Part shown: positions 17,084 through 24,716 of the stretch, in pieces | How the letters are laid out: each line of letters starts with the position of its first letter | Position numbering within the stretch: position 1 is the stretch's first letter | Assembly: GCA_002482545.1 (NCBI GenBank) | Contig: DLGF01000012.1 | Span: 203,214 to 267,213, forward strand | Source of the DNA: Sporomusaceae bacterium UBA7701 | GTDB taxonomy: Bacteria > Bacillota > Negativicutes > Sporomusales > UBA7701 | Length of the DNA: 64,000 nt | Direction: 5' to 3' | Notes under the pieces: generated by a model | Told to the model about the DNA's origin: nothing | Database searches by the model: none | The model's input: only the letters and a program-made list of their open reading frames with translations | Position numbers and translations under genes: made by a program

Positions 17084-17103
17084 CGTAAAACCTCCTTCGT
17101 CTG

Positions 17104-17393
17104 AATAAAAAGAACCATTTCACCCTGCAAGGGGCGAAATGGTTCGCGGTACCACCCTAATTCGGAAGACAAGTCTTCCCTTTTTCGGGTACGGGGCCGA
17201 GGGCCTGATACCCTAGCCGGATAACGGCGGCAGCCGGTCTAGCCTACTCATTCTTCGGTAGACAGCTCGCAGGTCCATTCGGTATGGCTTTGGGCCGGTC
17301 ATCACACCTCCGGTCGCCCGGTCACCGGCTCGCTGGGGCCAAAGTTCGCATACTTACTCGTCCTGTTCACAGCTTTTCAATAATATTGTTCCG
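17104..17393 (-). ncRNA. T-box leader, tryptophan-specific, proximal copy
   Basis: Read on the minus strand: a Stem I region, GAA-UGG-ACC with the specifier UGG (complement of 17275-17277), the conserved T-box AGGGTGGTACCGCG (17158-17145), then a terminator stem GAACCATTTC/GAAATGGTTC (17112-17145) with a TTTTTATT tail. UGG specifies tRNA-Trp, which fits the trp genes downstream. Uncharged tRNA-Trp would stabilise the antiterminator. It is an almost exact copy of the leader at 17425-17713. Confidence 0.93.
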
Positions 17394-17424
17394 GTTTGGC
17401 GAAATCCGCCCGGGTGAGCCGCCC

Positions 17425-17713
17425 AAATAAAAGAACCATTCCACCCTGAAAGGGGCGAAATGGTTCGCGGTACCACCCTAATTCGGAAGACAAGTCTTCC
17501 CTTTTTCGGGTACGGGGCCAAGGGCCTGATACCCTAGCCGGATAACGGCGGCAGCCGGTCTAGCCTACTCATTCTTCGGTAGACAGCTCGCAGGTCCATT
17601 CGGTATGGCTTTGGGCCGGTCATCACACCTCCGGTCGCCCGGTCACCGGCTCGCTGGGGCCAAAGTTCGCATACTTACTCGTCCTGTTCACAGCTTTTCA
17701 ATAATATTGTTCT
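17425..17713 (-). ncRNA. T-box leader, tryptophan-specific, distal copy
   Basis: The same architecture as the proximal leader, displaced by 321 bases: specifier UGG (complement of 17596-17598), T-box at 17479-17466, terminator at 17433-17466 with a TTTTATTT tail. Over about 281 aligned bases I count three substitutions, two in the terminator loop/stem and one between. One gives a G-U pair in the stem, so the terminator is still intact. Transcripts must pass both copies to reach trpD. Confidence 0.93.
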
Positions 17714-17714
17714 G

Positions 17715-17743
17715 AGCTTAGCACATAATCAGATCGGTGTCAA
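17715..17743 (-). promoter_or_regulatory. Promoter of the trp-aroF operon
   Basis: On the minus strand TTGACA (17743-17738) and TAAGCT (17720-17715) are 17 bases apart, placing the start a few bases before the distal T-box. I see no second promoter between the two T-boxes (17394-17424). Confidence 0.7.
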
Positions 17744-17796
17744 GATGCCGGGCGGCAAAAATCGCCCTCGCAGCCGGCCGCTTCCCGGCAAAGCTT

Positions 17797-19344
17797 CTAC
17801 AGCTTTTCGGATACCGCCTTGGCCTGGAGGAAGAAGCCCAGGTAATCGGCTCCTCCGGCTTTCGAGTCGGTGCCGGACAGGTTGAAGCCGCCGAAAGGCT
17901 GAGCGCCCACCAGCGCTCCCGTGCATTTGCGGTTGAAATACAGGTTCCCGACGTGGAAGGAGCGCCGCGCTTCTTCCAGATGCCTGCGGTTGCGAGAAAA
18001 TACCGCGCCGGTCAGGCCATATTCGGTATCGTTGGCAAACTCGATGGCCTGGGCGAAGTCTTCCGCCTTGATTATGGCCAGAACCGGACCAAAAATCTCT
18101 TCCTGCGAAATCCGCGCTTTCACGTCGACATCGGCAAACACCGTGGGCTGGATGAAGTACCCGGCAGCGTCGCCTTTCCCGCCGCCGGTCACGAGCCGTC
18201 CTTCCTGCCTGCCGATCTCGATGTATTTCAGGATCGTGCCATAGGCCGTGCTGTCGACGACCGGTCCGACATCGGCGGACGGGTCTTTGGCCGCGCCCAC
18301 TTTGAGCGACGCCGCTTTTTCGGCCACCTTGGCCACAACCGCATCATAGACTTCCTTGACAACGATGGCTCTGGAGCAGGCCGAGCACTTCTGCCCCTGA
18401 AAGCCGAAAGCGGAAGCCGCGATGACACTGGCGGCTTCATCGACATCAGCGTCATTGTCCACAATGATGGAGTCTTTGCCCCCCATTTCGGCGACCACCC
18501 GCTTGATCCACTTCTGGCCGGGCGCGATTTCGGCCGCCAGCTTGTTGATTCTCAGTCCCACTTCCTTGGAGCCGGTGAAATTGATGAAGCGGGTTTTGGG
18601 ATGGCTCACCAGATAGTCGCCGATAACGCCGCCGCTGCCCGGCAGAAAATTGACGACGCCCGGCGGAAGGCTGACTTCCTCCAGCAGCTCGATAAACTTG
18701 GCGGCGATGACCGGCGTTGTGCTGGCCGGCTTCATGACTACCGTGTTGCCGGTTACCACCGCGGCGGTGGTCATGCCCGCCATAATGGCCAGGGGAAAAT
18801 TCCAGGGCGGTATTACGATGCCGACCCCCAGCGGGATATAGAAACACTCGTTCTCTTCGCCCGGTATGGCGGTGAGCGGCATTCCTTCGGCATACTTCAG
18901 CATCTGGCGGCCGTAATATTCCAGAAAGTCGATGGCTTCGGCGGTATCGCCATCCGCCTCGGCCCACGTCTTCCCTGCCTCCTCCACCAGCCAGGCGGAA
19001 AATTCGAATTTGCGCCGGCGCATGATGGCCGCCGCTTTAAAAAGATACCGGGCCCGTTCTTTGGGGCAGACATGCCGCCAGGAGGAAAACGCCCGGTCAG
19101 CGGCCTGGATGGCCTTATCCGCCAGCGCCGCGTCGGCCTTGGCCACCGTTCCTATGATTTCGCTGGTCCGGGACGGATTGAGCGAGGTGATCCGCTCCTG
19201 GGTGTCGATTCTTTCCCCGGCGATGACCAGCGGATAATACCGGCCCTTCTGGCTCGCCACCAAGGCCAGCGCTTCTTCCATTTTGGCCCTGTTGTCCGGG
19301 ATGGAGAAATTGGTGAACGGTTCATTGGCATACTCTACACGCAT
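17797..19344 (-). CDS. rocA: L-glutamate gamma-semialdehyde (1-pyrroline-5-carboxylate) dehydrogenase
   Basis: A 515-residue aldehyde dehydrogenase of the RocA/PruA type that oxidises glutamate semialdehyde, the P5C hydrate, to glutamate with NAD+ in proline and arginine breakdown. It begins FTNFSIPDNRAKMEEAL as the Bacillus enzymes do. It has IPPWNFPLAI, FTGSKEVGLRI, the general-base Glu in AEMGGKDSIIVD, the catalytic Cys in GFQGQKCSACSR and EIFGPVLAI. Length is normal. No proline dehydrogenase or rocDEF is beside it. The leader contains a stem-loop (CAGTTT/AAACTG arms, about 19384-19424) of unknown role. Confidence 0.9.
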   Translation of the reverse strand: MRVEYANEPFTNFSIPDNRAKMEEALALVASQKGRYYPLVIAGERIDTQERITSLNPSRTSEIIGTVAKADAALADKAIQAADRAFSSWRHVCPKERARYLFKAAAIMRRRKFEFSAWLVEEAGKTWAEADGDTAEAIDFLEYYGRQMLKYAEGMPLTAIPGEENECFYIPLGVGIVIPPWNFPLAIMAGMTTAAVVTGNTVVMKPASTTPVIAAKFIELLEEVSLPPGVVNFLPGSGGVIGDYLVSHPKTRFINFTGSKEVGLRINKLAAEIAPGQKWIKRVVAEMGGKDSIIVDNDADVDEAASVIAASAFGFQGQKCSACSRAIVVKEVYDAVVAKVAEKAASLKVGAAKDPSADVGPVVDSTAYGTILKYIEIGRQEGRLVTGGGKGDAAGYFIQPTVFADVDVKARISQEEIFGPVLAIIKAEDFAQAIEFANDTEYGLTGAVFSRNRRHLEEARRSFHVGNLYFNRKCTGALVGAQPFGGFNLSGTDSKAGGADYLGFFLQAKAVSEKL

Positions 19345-19719
19345 GGTTGTCCCCCCTCGATATTGTTAAAGGATCAGTATGATTCAGTTTCCCCCTGCCG
19401 TCAGGACAGTCGGGGGAAAAACTGAGCCTATCATTTTCCGGCGCTAAACCGAGTATCATTTTACCCGTATATTATCACTGTCTGCCCGCTCTGTGAAACA
19501 AGATTTTCTAATGGCAGCCCTCAAAAATTTTGAAGTGGCCGCCTGTCCGGAAATCCGGCCTGACGAACCCCAACGTGCTCTTGCGGCCGGTCGCCCCTTG
19601 CCTAAGGCAAAAGTTTGTGAAGGACGCCAATTTCCTATACTTTGACATAGGAACCAGGGTATAATAAAAGCCTGATACCAGCCCTATCGCAACAGAAAAA
19701 TAAGGAGCCAACCGAAAAT
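19345..19719. other. Divergent intergenic region rocA/fabH
   Basis: On the rocA side there is the hairpin at about 19384-19424. On the fabH side TATAAT (19660-19665) is preceded by an inverted repeat TTCCTAT-N8-ATAGGAA (19632-19653), positioned like an operator over the -35 region. No gene was seen in the 375 bases. Confidence 0.45.
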
Positions 19720-20715
19720 ATGAATGAAAAGTCTGTGGGTATTTTAGGACTGGGTTCCTATCTGCCGGAAAAGGTTGTCACCAATCAGGACCTGGAACAA
19801 CTGGTCGATACATCCGACGAATGGATTGTCGAACGCACCGGCATCCGCGAGCGCCGCTTCGCCGGCGAAGACGAGGCGACGTCCGACCTGGCCACCAAAG
19901 CGGCCGAGCGGGCCCTGGCGGACGCCGGGGTCGGGGCCGAGGAAATCGACCTCATCATTGTCGCGACTGTCACCCCGGATATGTTCTTCCCGTCCGTGGC
20001 CTGCCTGGTGCAGGCCAACCTGAAAGCGGCGAACGCCGCCGCCTTCGATCTTACGGCGGTCTGCTCCGGCTTTGCCTACGGCCTCGTCGTCGGCAGCCAG
20101 CTTATCCGGACCGGCATGTACCGCAAGGTCCTGGTGATCGGCGCGGAAACCTTATCGAAGATAACCGACCGGACCGACCGCAACACCGCCGTAGTATTCG
20201 CCGACGGGGCGGGAGCCGCTGTCCTGGGCGAAACTTCCCCGGGCTTTGGCCTGATCGGCGCGGACCTGGGCGCGGACGGCACCGGCGGCGATCTTCTGAA
20301 GGTGCCGGGCGGCGGTTCGCGGCGGCCCGCCTCGGCGGAGACAATAGCCGAGCGCCTGCATTTCATCCGCATGAACGGCCAGGAAGTATTCAAGTTCGCC
20401 GTTAAAATCATGGGGGAGTCCGCCCTCAAAGCCCTCGCCCGCGCGAAGCTTGCGCCGGCTGATATAACCTATCTTGTGCCGCACCAGGCCAACATCCGGA
20501 TTATTCAGACCGCGGCCAAACGTCTTGGCCTGCCGCTGGATAAAGTTGTCGTGAATATAGACAAGTATGGCAATACTTCGGCGGCCTCCATTCCGATCGC
20601 GCTGGACGAGGCCGCCCGGAGCGGCAAATTCAAGAACGGCGATGTAATCGTGATGGTAGGGTTCGGCGCCGGCCTTACCTGGGCGTCCAGCGTCATCAAA
20701 TGGTACAGGAAATAA
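19720..20715 (+). CDS. fabH: Beta-ketoacyl-ACP synthase III
   Basis: A 331-residue thiolase-fold condensing enzyme that starts fatty acid synthesis from acyl-CoA and malonyl-ACP. The Cys-His-Asn triad is clear: DLTAVCSGF, VPHQANIRI and KYGNTSAASIPIAL. The N-terminal DEWIVERTGIRERR is diagnostic. AAGGAG lies about 13 bases before the ATG. It is not in a fab cluster here. A stand-alone copy may be the housekeeping gene or one of several paralogues, so its primer preference cannot be stated. A 15-bp perfect terminator follows (20719-20758). Confidence 0.92.
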   Translation: MNEKSVGILGLGSYLPEKVVTNQDLEQLVDTSDEWIVERTGIRERRFAGEDEATSDLATKAAERALADAGVGAEEIDLIIVATVTPDMFFPSVACLVQANLKAANAAAFDLTAVCSGFAYGLVVGSQLIRTGMYRKVLVIGAETLSKITDRTDRNTAVVFADGAGAAVLGETSPGFGLIGADLGADGTGGDLLKVPGGGSRRPASAETIAERLHFIRMNGQEVFKFAVKIMGESALKALARAKLAPADITYLVPHQANIRIIQTAAKRLGLPLDKVVVNIDKYGNTSAASIPIALDEAARSGKFKNGDVIVMVGFGAGLTWASSVIKWYRK

Positions 20716-20718
20716 AGC

Positions 20719-20758
20719 GCAAGAGGCTTCCCGTCCGTCAGGCCGGGAAGCCTCTTGC
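20719..20758. terminator. Terminator between convergent fabH and small gene
   Basis: GCAAGAGGCTTCCCG (20719-20733) is an exact reverse complement of 20744-20758. It lies between fabH and the convergent 87-codon gene and probably serves both. Confidence 0.75.
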
Positions 20759-20768
20759 TTCCGGATTG

Positions 20769-21032
20769 CTATTCCGCTTCTTCCAGGCGAATCATTTCCT
20801 CCATAAGCTCGCTCCACTTTCGATTATCCGAATCTTCATGGCAATACTGCAAAAACAGGTCGGCCACCGCCAAAGCGGCCTGCTGTTCACGGATGGTCAA
20901 GCCGCTTTTGACGATGGCAAACGCCGCCTCCCGGCCCGCGGCCGAGACTAACGCCCGCCGCTTGGCCGGCAGCAGCCCGACGATCGCCGGAACGGAATAA
21001 GCAAGTTCGACTTGCTTTTGCGTTATTTCCAT
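20769..21032 (-). CDS. Conserved-looking small protein, unknown
   Basis: An 87-residue, mostly helical, charged soluble protein with no motif that I recognise. It begins MEITQKQVELAYSVPAIVG and ends in an acidic helix. GGGGGAGG precedes the ATG, and a TATAAT-like box lies upstream on the same strand (near 21080), so it looks expressed. It is convergent with fabH with no operon partner. Confidence 0.55.
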   Translation of the reverse strand: MEITQKQVELAYSVPAIVGLLPAKRRALVSAAGREAAFAIVKSGLTIREQQAALAVADLFLQYCHEDSDNRKWSELMEEMIRLEEAE

Positions 21033-21296
21033 GCGGATTACCTCCCCCGAAGCTTTCCCCTATAGCCTTTCACTTTTATTATAGGGTACGAGTCTTTATT
21101 TTCGCTTTGAGCGGCGCTTTCGCCGGCCGTGGAAACAAGCCTTTCTTCCCGATCCCGCATGCTGCAAAGGACTTTGGGGGCCCAGGGCGAGTCAATCCAT
21201 TCGCGCCTTGACATATTTCTTGTACATTTAAAAATCAGGTTATAAGTGCTAAAATTAGGATGGAAATTTGAGGCGAGCGCCGACGGAGGAAAGCGT

Positions 21297-21965
21297 ATGA
21301 AAAGCCGGCCCGGAAAAATCATGCTGATAGCATCCATAGCCCTTCTCGTGGGTTTGCAGGGCTGCAGCCTGCCGGGCGGATCCGGAACAAAGCCGCCCGA
21401 AAAAAGGAATGCGGTGCAGAAAGAGGAGAGCCCTCAGCCGTCGCCGGCCGCTCCCGCCGCCGACCCGGTTAAGGCGGCGGAGTCCGAAGAATTTTTCGCC
21501 CAGGGCCTGAAGCTTTACGAGCAATATTATTACCGGGAAGCGATCACCAGCTTCGATAAGGCTATCGCCGCCGATCCCGGCAATTTTAAAGTCTACGCCG
21601 CCAAGGGGATTGCCCTTTGTTTCGAAGGCGATTATCAGGGCGGCATGGCCCTGATCCAAAAGACCCTCGACATCAACCCGGGTTATGTGCCGGCTTTTTA
21701 TGATATGGCCATGGCCTACAAATTGCAGGATAATTATGATCAATCCCTGTATTGGTTTGAAAAAACCATCCAGGGCGACCCGGGGAATACCTGGAGCTAT
21801 TACGGCATTGCCACAATCCACGCCGACCGGGGAAATACCGGGGAGTCGCTGAAATATTTAAAGAAAGCCGTCGAACTGGACCAGGCCGTAAAAGCGGTGG
21901 CTGACCAGCAGGCTCATTTTGACCGGATGCGCAACCTGCCGGAATTTCAGGCCCTGGTGCGCTAG
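21297..21965 (+). CDS. Tetratricopeptide-repeat lipoprotein
   Basis: A 222-residue secreted protein. The signal peptide ends in the lipobox LQGC (Cys near residue 24), followed by a Pro/Ala-rich linker and about four TPR units from residue 65 to 200 (FAQGLKLYEQYYYREAITSF, AIAADPGNFKVYAAKGIALC, and so on). It should be anchored in the membrane as a protein-binding scaffold. The ATG at 21297 is preceded by CGGAGGAAAG; an upstream ATG at 21246 in the same frame has no such site and would spoil the signal peptide. A small hairpin (21991-22008) with T-rich tail follows. Confidence 0.8.
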   Translation: MKSRPGKIMLIASIALLVGLQGCSLPGGSGTKPPEKRNAVQKEESPQPSPAAPAADPVKAAESEEFFAQGLKLYEQYYYREAITSFDKAIAADPGNFKVYAAKGIALCFEGDYQGGMALIQKTLDINPGYVPAFYDMAMAYKLQDNYDQSLYWFEKTIQGDPGNTWSYYGIATIHADRGNTGESLKYLKKAVELDQAVKAVADQQAHFDRMRNLPEFQALVR

Positions 21966-22103
21966 CCGCTGCTTCTTCGTCTGCTTATAGCCGCGCATCT
22001 TTACGCGGTCTTATTGTTTTCAGCTATCCTTGGGAAAACGTTCCATGGTTAATTTAACTAGGTTCGGCTAATACTCCGCATAAAAGATAGGTGGAGGATT
22101 TCA

Positions 22104-23105
22104 ATGCCAGAATCCAATATCCGACTTACTTCCGGAGAAATTGGCTACCTGTGGTTGCAATACATGAATAACGATGTGGTTCAATGTATTTTAACCCACC
22201 TGGGAAGCGTAGCGAAGGACACGGAAATTATCCATGTCCTTCAGCACGGACTCATCCTGATGAAAAATCACAACCGGCAAATCGAAAGCTTCTTCGCTAC
22301 GGATGATATCCCTGTTCCCCTGGGATATAAAGAGTTAAATGCGGCGGCGCCGCAGCTCTTTTCCGAACCGTTTCCCCTATTCTATCTGCGGAAGTTGTGC
22401 CGGGTATCTCTGCAAGCCTATGGTACAGCCCTTTCCATGTCCGCCAGAAAGGATGTGCGCGATTACTTCAGCAGTATTCTCAGGGATTATGTCGAGTTGA
22501 ACGAGAAAGTGGCCTTGGCGCTTCTGGCGAAAGGTATCTTTGTCCGGTCGCCGTTTATCACTGTCGCCAGAAATCCTCAGTTCGCGGCCAAGCACACCTT
22601 TGTCGGACGCTTCCTGGGAAAGGGTCAAAGACCGCTCACGGCCATTGAAATCGGGCACGTCTATACCAATATTCAAAATATCCAGGTAGCCCAAACCATA
22701 GCGATTGCCTTCAGTCAGGTTTCCCGGCTTGCGGAGCTCCGAAAACACTTTAACCGCGGGAAAGACCTCTGCGAAAAACATATTGACGTTCTCACGACCC
22801 TGTTGCGGGAAAACGACACTTCCGCCCCGATGCATTGGGATTCGGATATTACCGCATCCACAACCCCGCCCTTTTCCGACAATATGATGCTCTTCCATGT
22901 CCAGCTCCTTTGCTCGGCCGCGCTGGCCAACTACGGCGCGTCCTTGTCTACCAGCCTTCGGAGCGACCTGACGGCCTGCTATACGCGGCTGGGCATCGAG
23001 GTGATGGAGTACATGGAGGACGGCCTGCAGATCATGTTGAGCCATGGCTGGGTGGAGGAGCCTCCCCAGTCGATTGACCGCGACGCCCTGGCCTTGAGCA
23101 GATAA
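22104..23105 (+). CDS. DUF3231 family protein, two tandem domains
   Basis: A 333-residue protein built of two DUF3231 units, about residues 5-160 and 172-325, each beginning LTSGEIGYLWLQYMNN- or LTAIEIGHVYTNIQNI-like and carrying helical ferritin-like segments. The family is found almost only in spore-forming Firmicutes, where members resemble CotF-type coat proteins, but a biochemical role is not established. GGTGGAGG stands before the ATG. It is a single gene with its own terminator (23169-23195). Confidence 0.8.
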   Translation: MPESNIRLTSGEIGYLWLQYMNNDVVQCILTHLGSVAKDTEIIHVLQHGLILMKNHNRQIESFFATDDIPVPLGYKELNAAAPQLFSEPFPLFYLRKLCRVSLQAYGTALSMSARKDVRDYFSSILRDYVELNEKVALALLAKGIFVRSPFITVARNPQFAAKHTFVGRFLGKGQRPLTAIEIGHVYTNIQNIQVAQTIAIAFSQVSRLAELRKHFNRGKDLCEKHIDVLTTLLRENDTSAPMHWDSDITASTTPPFSDNMMLFHVQLLCSAALANYGASLSTSLRSDLTACYTRLGIEVMEYMEDGLQIMLSHGWVEEPPQSIDRDALALSR

Positions 23106-23120
23106 CTGCCAGCCAAGAAA

Positions 23121-23330
23121 GCGACAAAAAAAAACCGCCCGCTCGGCGGTTTATGACAAGGCCCAGCGGAGCAGCGCAAGCTGCTCTTTTCTTTTGGCTG
23201 GCTACAGGCCGGAGCGCCTTTGAAGGCCGCAGAATCCGTCGCAGGATATGCCTGGTTTCCTCTTATATCGGCTGCTCTTACGAGGGCTACATCCAGTAGT
23301 TCCTTCTGCGCCCAAATGTAAACCCCCATG
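23121..23330 (-). ncRNA. Candidate structured small RNA
   Basis: On the minus strand an intrinsic terminator (CGCC stem, 23152-23132, followed by nine Ts) ends a region with no convincing minus-strand gene to feed it. The preceding about 180 bases can fold: CGCAGAA (23310-23304) pairs with TTCTGCG (23234-23228), enclosing a CTAC/GTAG hairpin, CCTC/GAGG and ATCC/GGAT pairings. A short coding frame of about 38 codons cannot be ruled out. No known RNA family was recognised. Confidence 0.35.
23169..23195 (+). terminator. Terminator of the DUF3231 gene
   Basis: GAGCAGC-GCAA-GCTGCTC is followed by TTTTCTTTT on the plus strand. It lies inside the candidate minus-strand RNA region. Confidence 0.65.
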
Positions 23331-23378
23331 TTATAATGAAATAAAGCAACCCATCCAGCCCGAAGGGGGAGTTTTTTT

Positions 23379-23714
23379 ATGGAAAACAGACACCCTATCG
23401 CTATTCTGAACGGCGCCATCATTACCGCAGACGGAGAATATTCCTGCCGGACAATCAGCATGGAAGAGGCGAAGGAACTGGTCCGGTCCGCGCCCCGGAT
23501 TATTTCCGCAGTGGGGCATCAGGCCACGGCGGAAATACTGACCGATCTTTTGAAAACGCAAATTGCTTTTAACCGCATCAACTTCCACCAGCAGAGGGGG
23601 CAGCAGGCCCTGGTGTTCAAGCTCAATTCCCGCCCTCCCGAGGGAATCATCCTCTCCCGCGCTGAAATCGAAGCATTCGGCTACCACTTCCAGCTGCTAT
23701 CCAGGCATGGGTAA
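23379..23714 (+). CDS. DUF1874 / STIV B116-like protein, possible cA4 ring nuclease (Crn2/AcrIII-1 family)
   Basis: A 111-residue protein of the DUF1874 family, known from archaeal viruses (STIV B116, SIRV1 gp29 = AcrIII-1) and from cellular Crn2 proteins that degrade the type III CRISPR messenger cyclic tetra-adenylate. From GH at residues 46-47 to EG at 88-89 it aligns without gaps to SIRV1 gp29 as I recall it. The residues His47, Arg66, Arg85 and Glu88 are all kept, as is the N-terminal LNGA/LANA strand Asn. GGGGGAG precedes the ATG and a TATAAT lies at 23332-23337. No CRISPR or cas gene is in the window, so its signal source must be elsewhere, or the fold has another role. Confidence 0.8.
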   Translation: MENRHPIAILNGAIITADGEYSCRTISMEEAKELVRSAPRIISAVGHQATAEILTDLLKTQIAFNRINFHQQRGQQALVFKLNSRPPEGIILSRAEIEAFGYHFQLLSRHG

Positions 23715-23772
23715 TTCTTGCTTCTGGATGGACGCTGTTTCCTGCCAGCCAATCGCTTCCTCCCAATAAAAG

Positions 23773-23788
23773 ACCGCCCGAAGGCGGT
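23773..23788 (-). terminator. Terminator of the 166-codon membrane protein gene
   Basis: ACCGCC-CGAA-GGCGGT stem with a TCTTTTATT tail on the minus strand, ten bases after the stop of the gene at 23798. Confidence 0.65.
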
Positions 23789-23797
23789 TAACAATCC

Positions 23798-24298
23798 TTA
23801 CTCTTCTTCGTCCTGCCGCGGTTTGAGGGCGGCGGGCTGGATTATCCCGGCCGGTATCTCCCGATGATAAACCCACGCGGCAACAGAATACCAGACGAAA
23901 AAAATGGGGACGGCCCAATACCTCTGGGCTCCGATATATTCAAACAAGCCGTAAGACTCCATTACCAGCCCCACCACGTAACTCAAGGCGGTGAAGGCGC
24001 AGAGGTAAGGAATCAAAAACGACAGCCGCTTCGGCATCAGGTAGAAAAATACGCCGAAAGCAAACATCCAGGTAACCGGAACCCAGACGGGAAACATCCC
24101 GAACAGGCCAAAATGGCCCATATTCGAAAACCTGATCTGCTGCAGGGGCGCGAGCGTCACAAGACTAATGACGTCGGCAATCCCCCCGAATATCAGGCCA
24201 TAAAGAAGATGCCGCTTATATTGCGCCTTAGGCACGATGATAAAAAAGGCAGCTGCGGCCGCGATTGCAAAAATCAGGTAAATATAGCTTTTGTCCAA
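23798..24298 (-). CDS. Five-helix membrane protein, unknown function
   Basis: About 166 residues with five hydrophobic segments and a polar C-terminal tail ending in DEEE. It resembles CBO0543-type small membrane proteins of spore formers in general layout, but I do not recognise it firmly. The open frame extends to 24403. I place the start at the TTG at 24298, nine bases after AGAGG, which puts the first helix right at the N-terminus. It is alone on its strand. Confidence 0.6.
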   Translation of the reverse strand: MDKSYIYLIFAIAAAAAFFIIVPKAQYKRHLLYGLIFGGIADVISLVTLAPLQQIRFSNMGHFGLFGMFPVWVPVTWMFAFGVFFYLMPKRLSFLIPYLCAFTALSYVVGLVMESYGLFEYIGAQRYWAVPIFFVWYSVAAWVYHREIPAGIIQPAALKPRQDEEE

Positions 24299-24716
24299 AT
24301 TCAAGCACCTCTTTTGTTTTAGTATTGGCGCTGTTAAAAAGCCGTATTCAAATTGGGCCTTTGAATTTCGAAAGCTTATTATGGATAGACTTCCCGAAAA
24401 CAAAAAAACCCGGCCGACGGCCGGGCGAAAAACTCAGGAATATTGGAGGAGGACTGGTACGGGTTCGCTTTCAATGATAAAAGAAAGGTTTGACAGGAGT
24501 ATGACAGTCCTTCGTAATGTCTTTAAACCTAACTAGGCGGCCCCTCGCTTCTGCCGGGGCCCCTTTCCGCCAATAAGAGCGCTTATAATCTCTGGCCGTC
24601 TGTTCTATTTTGTTTTTTTATATACTTAATAGAAATTATCTATTAGATATACTGACAATCCCTTGCAATTAGTATATAATATACACGGAATTTCCAACGT
24701 AACAGGAGGAATGGTC
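24299..24716. other. 418-base intergenic region with two opposed hairpins
   Basis: A CCCGGCC-GAC-GGCCGGG stem (24409-24425) followed by seven Ts on the minus strand looks like a minus-strand terminator without an obvious gene upstream of it. A GGCCCC/GGGGCC hairpin (24540-24562) points the other way. Between them only a 20-codon frame (24474-24536, begins MIKERFDRSM) is visible. The last 60 bases before ynjE are A+T-rich with a TATAAT-like box (24675-24680). Confidence 0.4.

Noticed and set aside
17737..19425. 562-codon open frame on the plus strand
   Set aside because: It is the antisense of rocA, whose minus-strand product has all aldehyde dehydrogenase motifs; the plus frame reads as low-complexity Gly/His/Arg-rich sequence.
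23121..23330. 6S RNA, SRP RNA or a known riboswitch in the orphan transcript
   Set aside because: No conserved core of these RNAs could be found; only general pairing and a terminator are visible.
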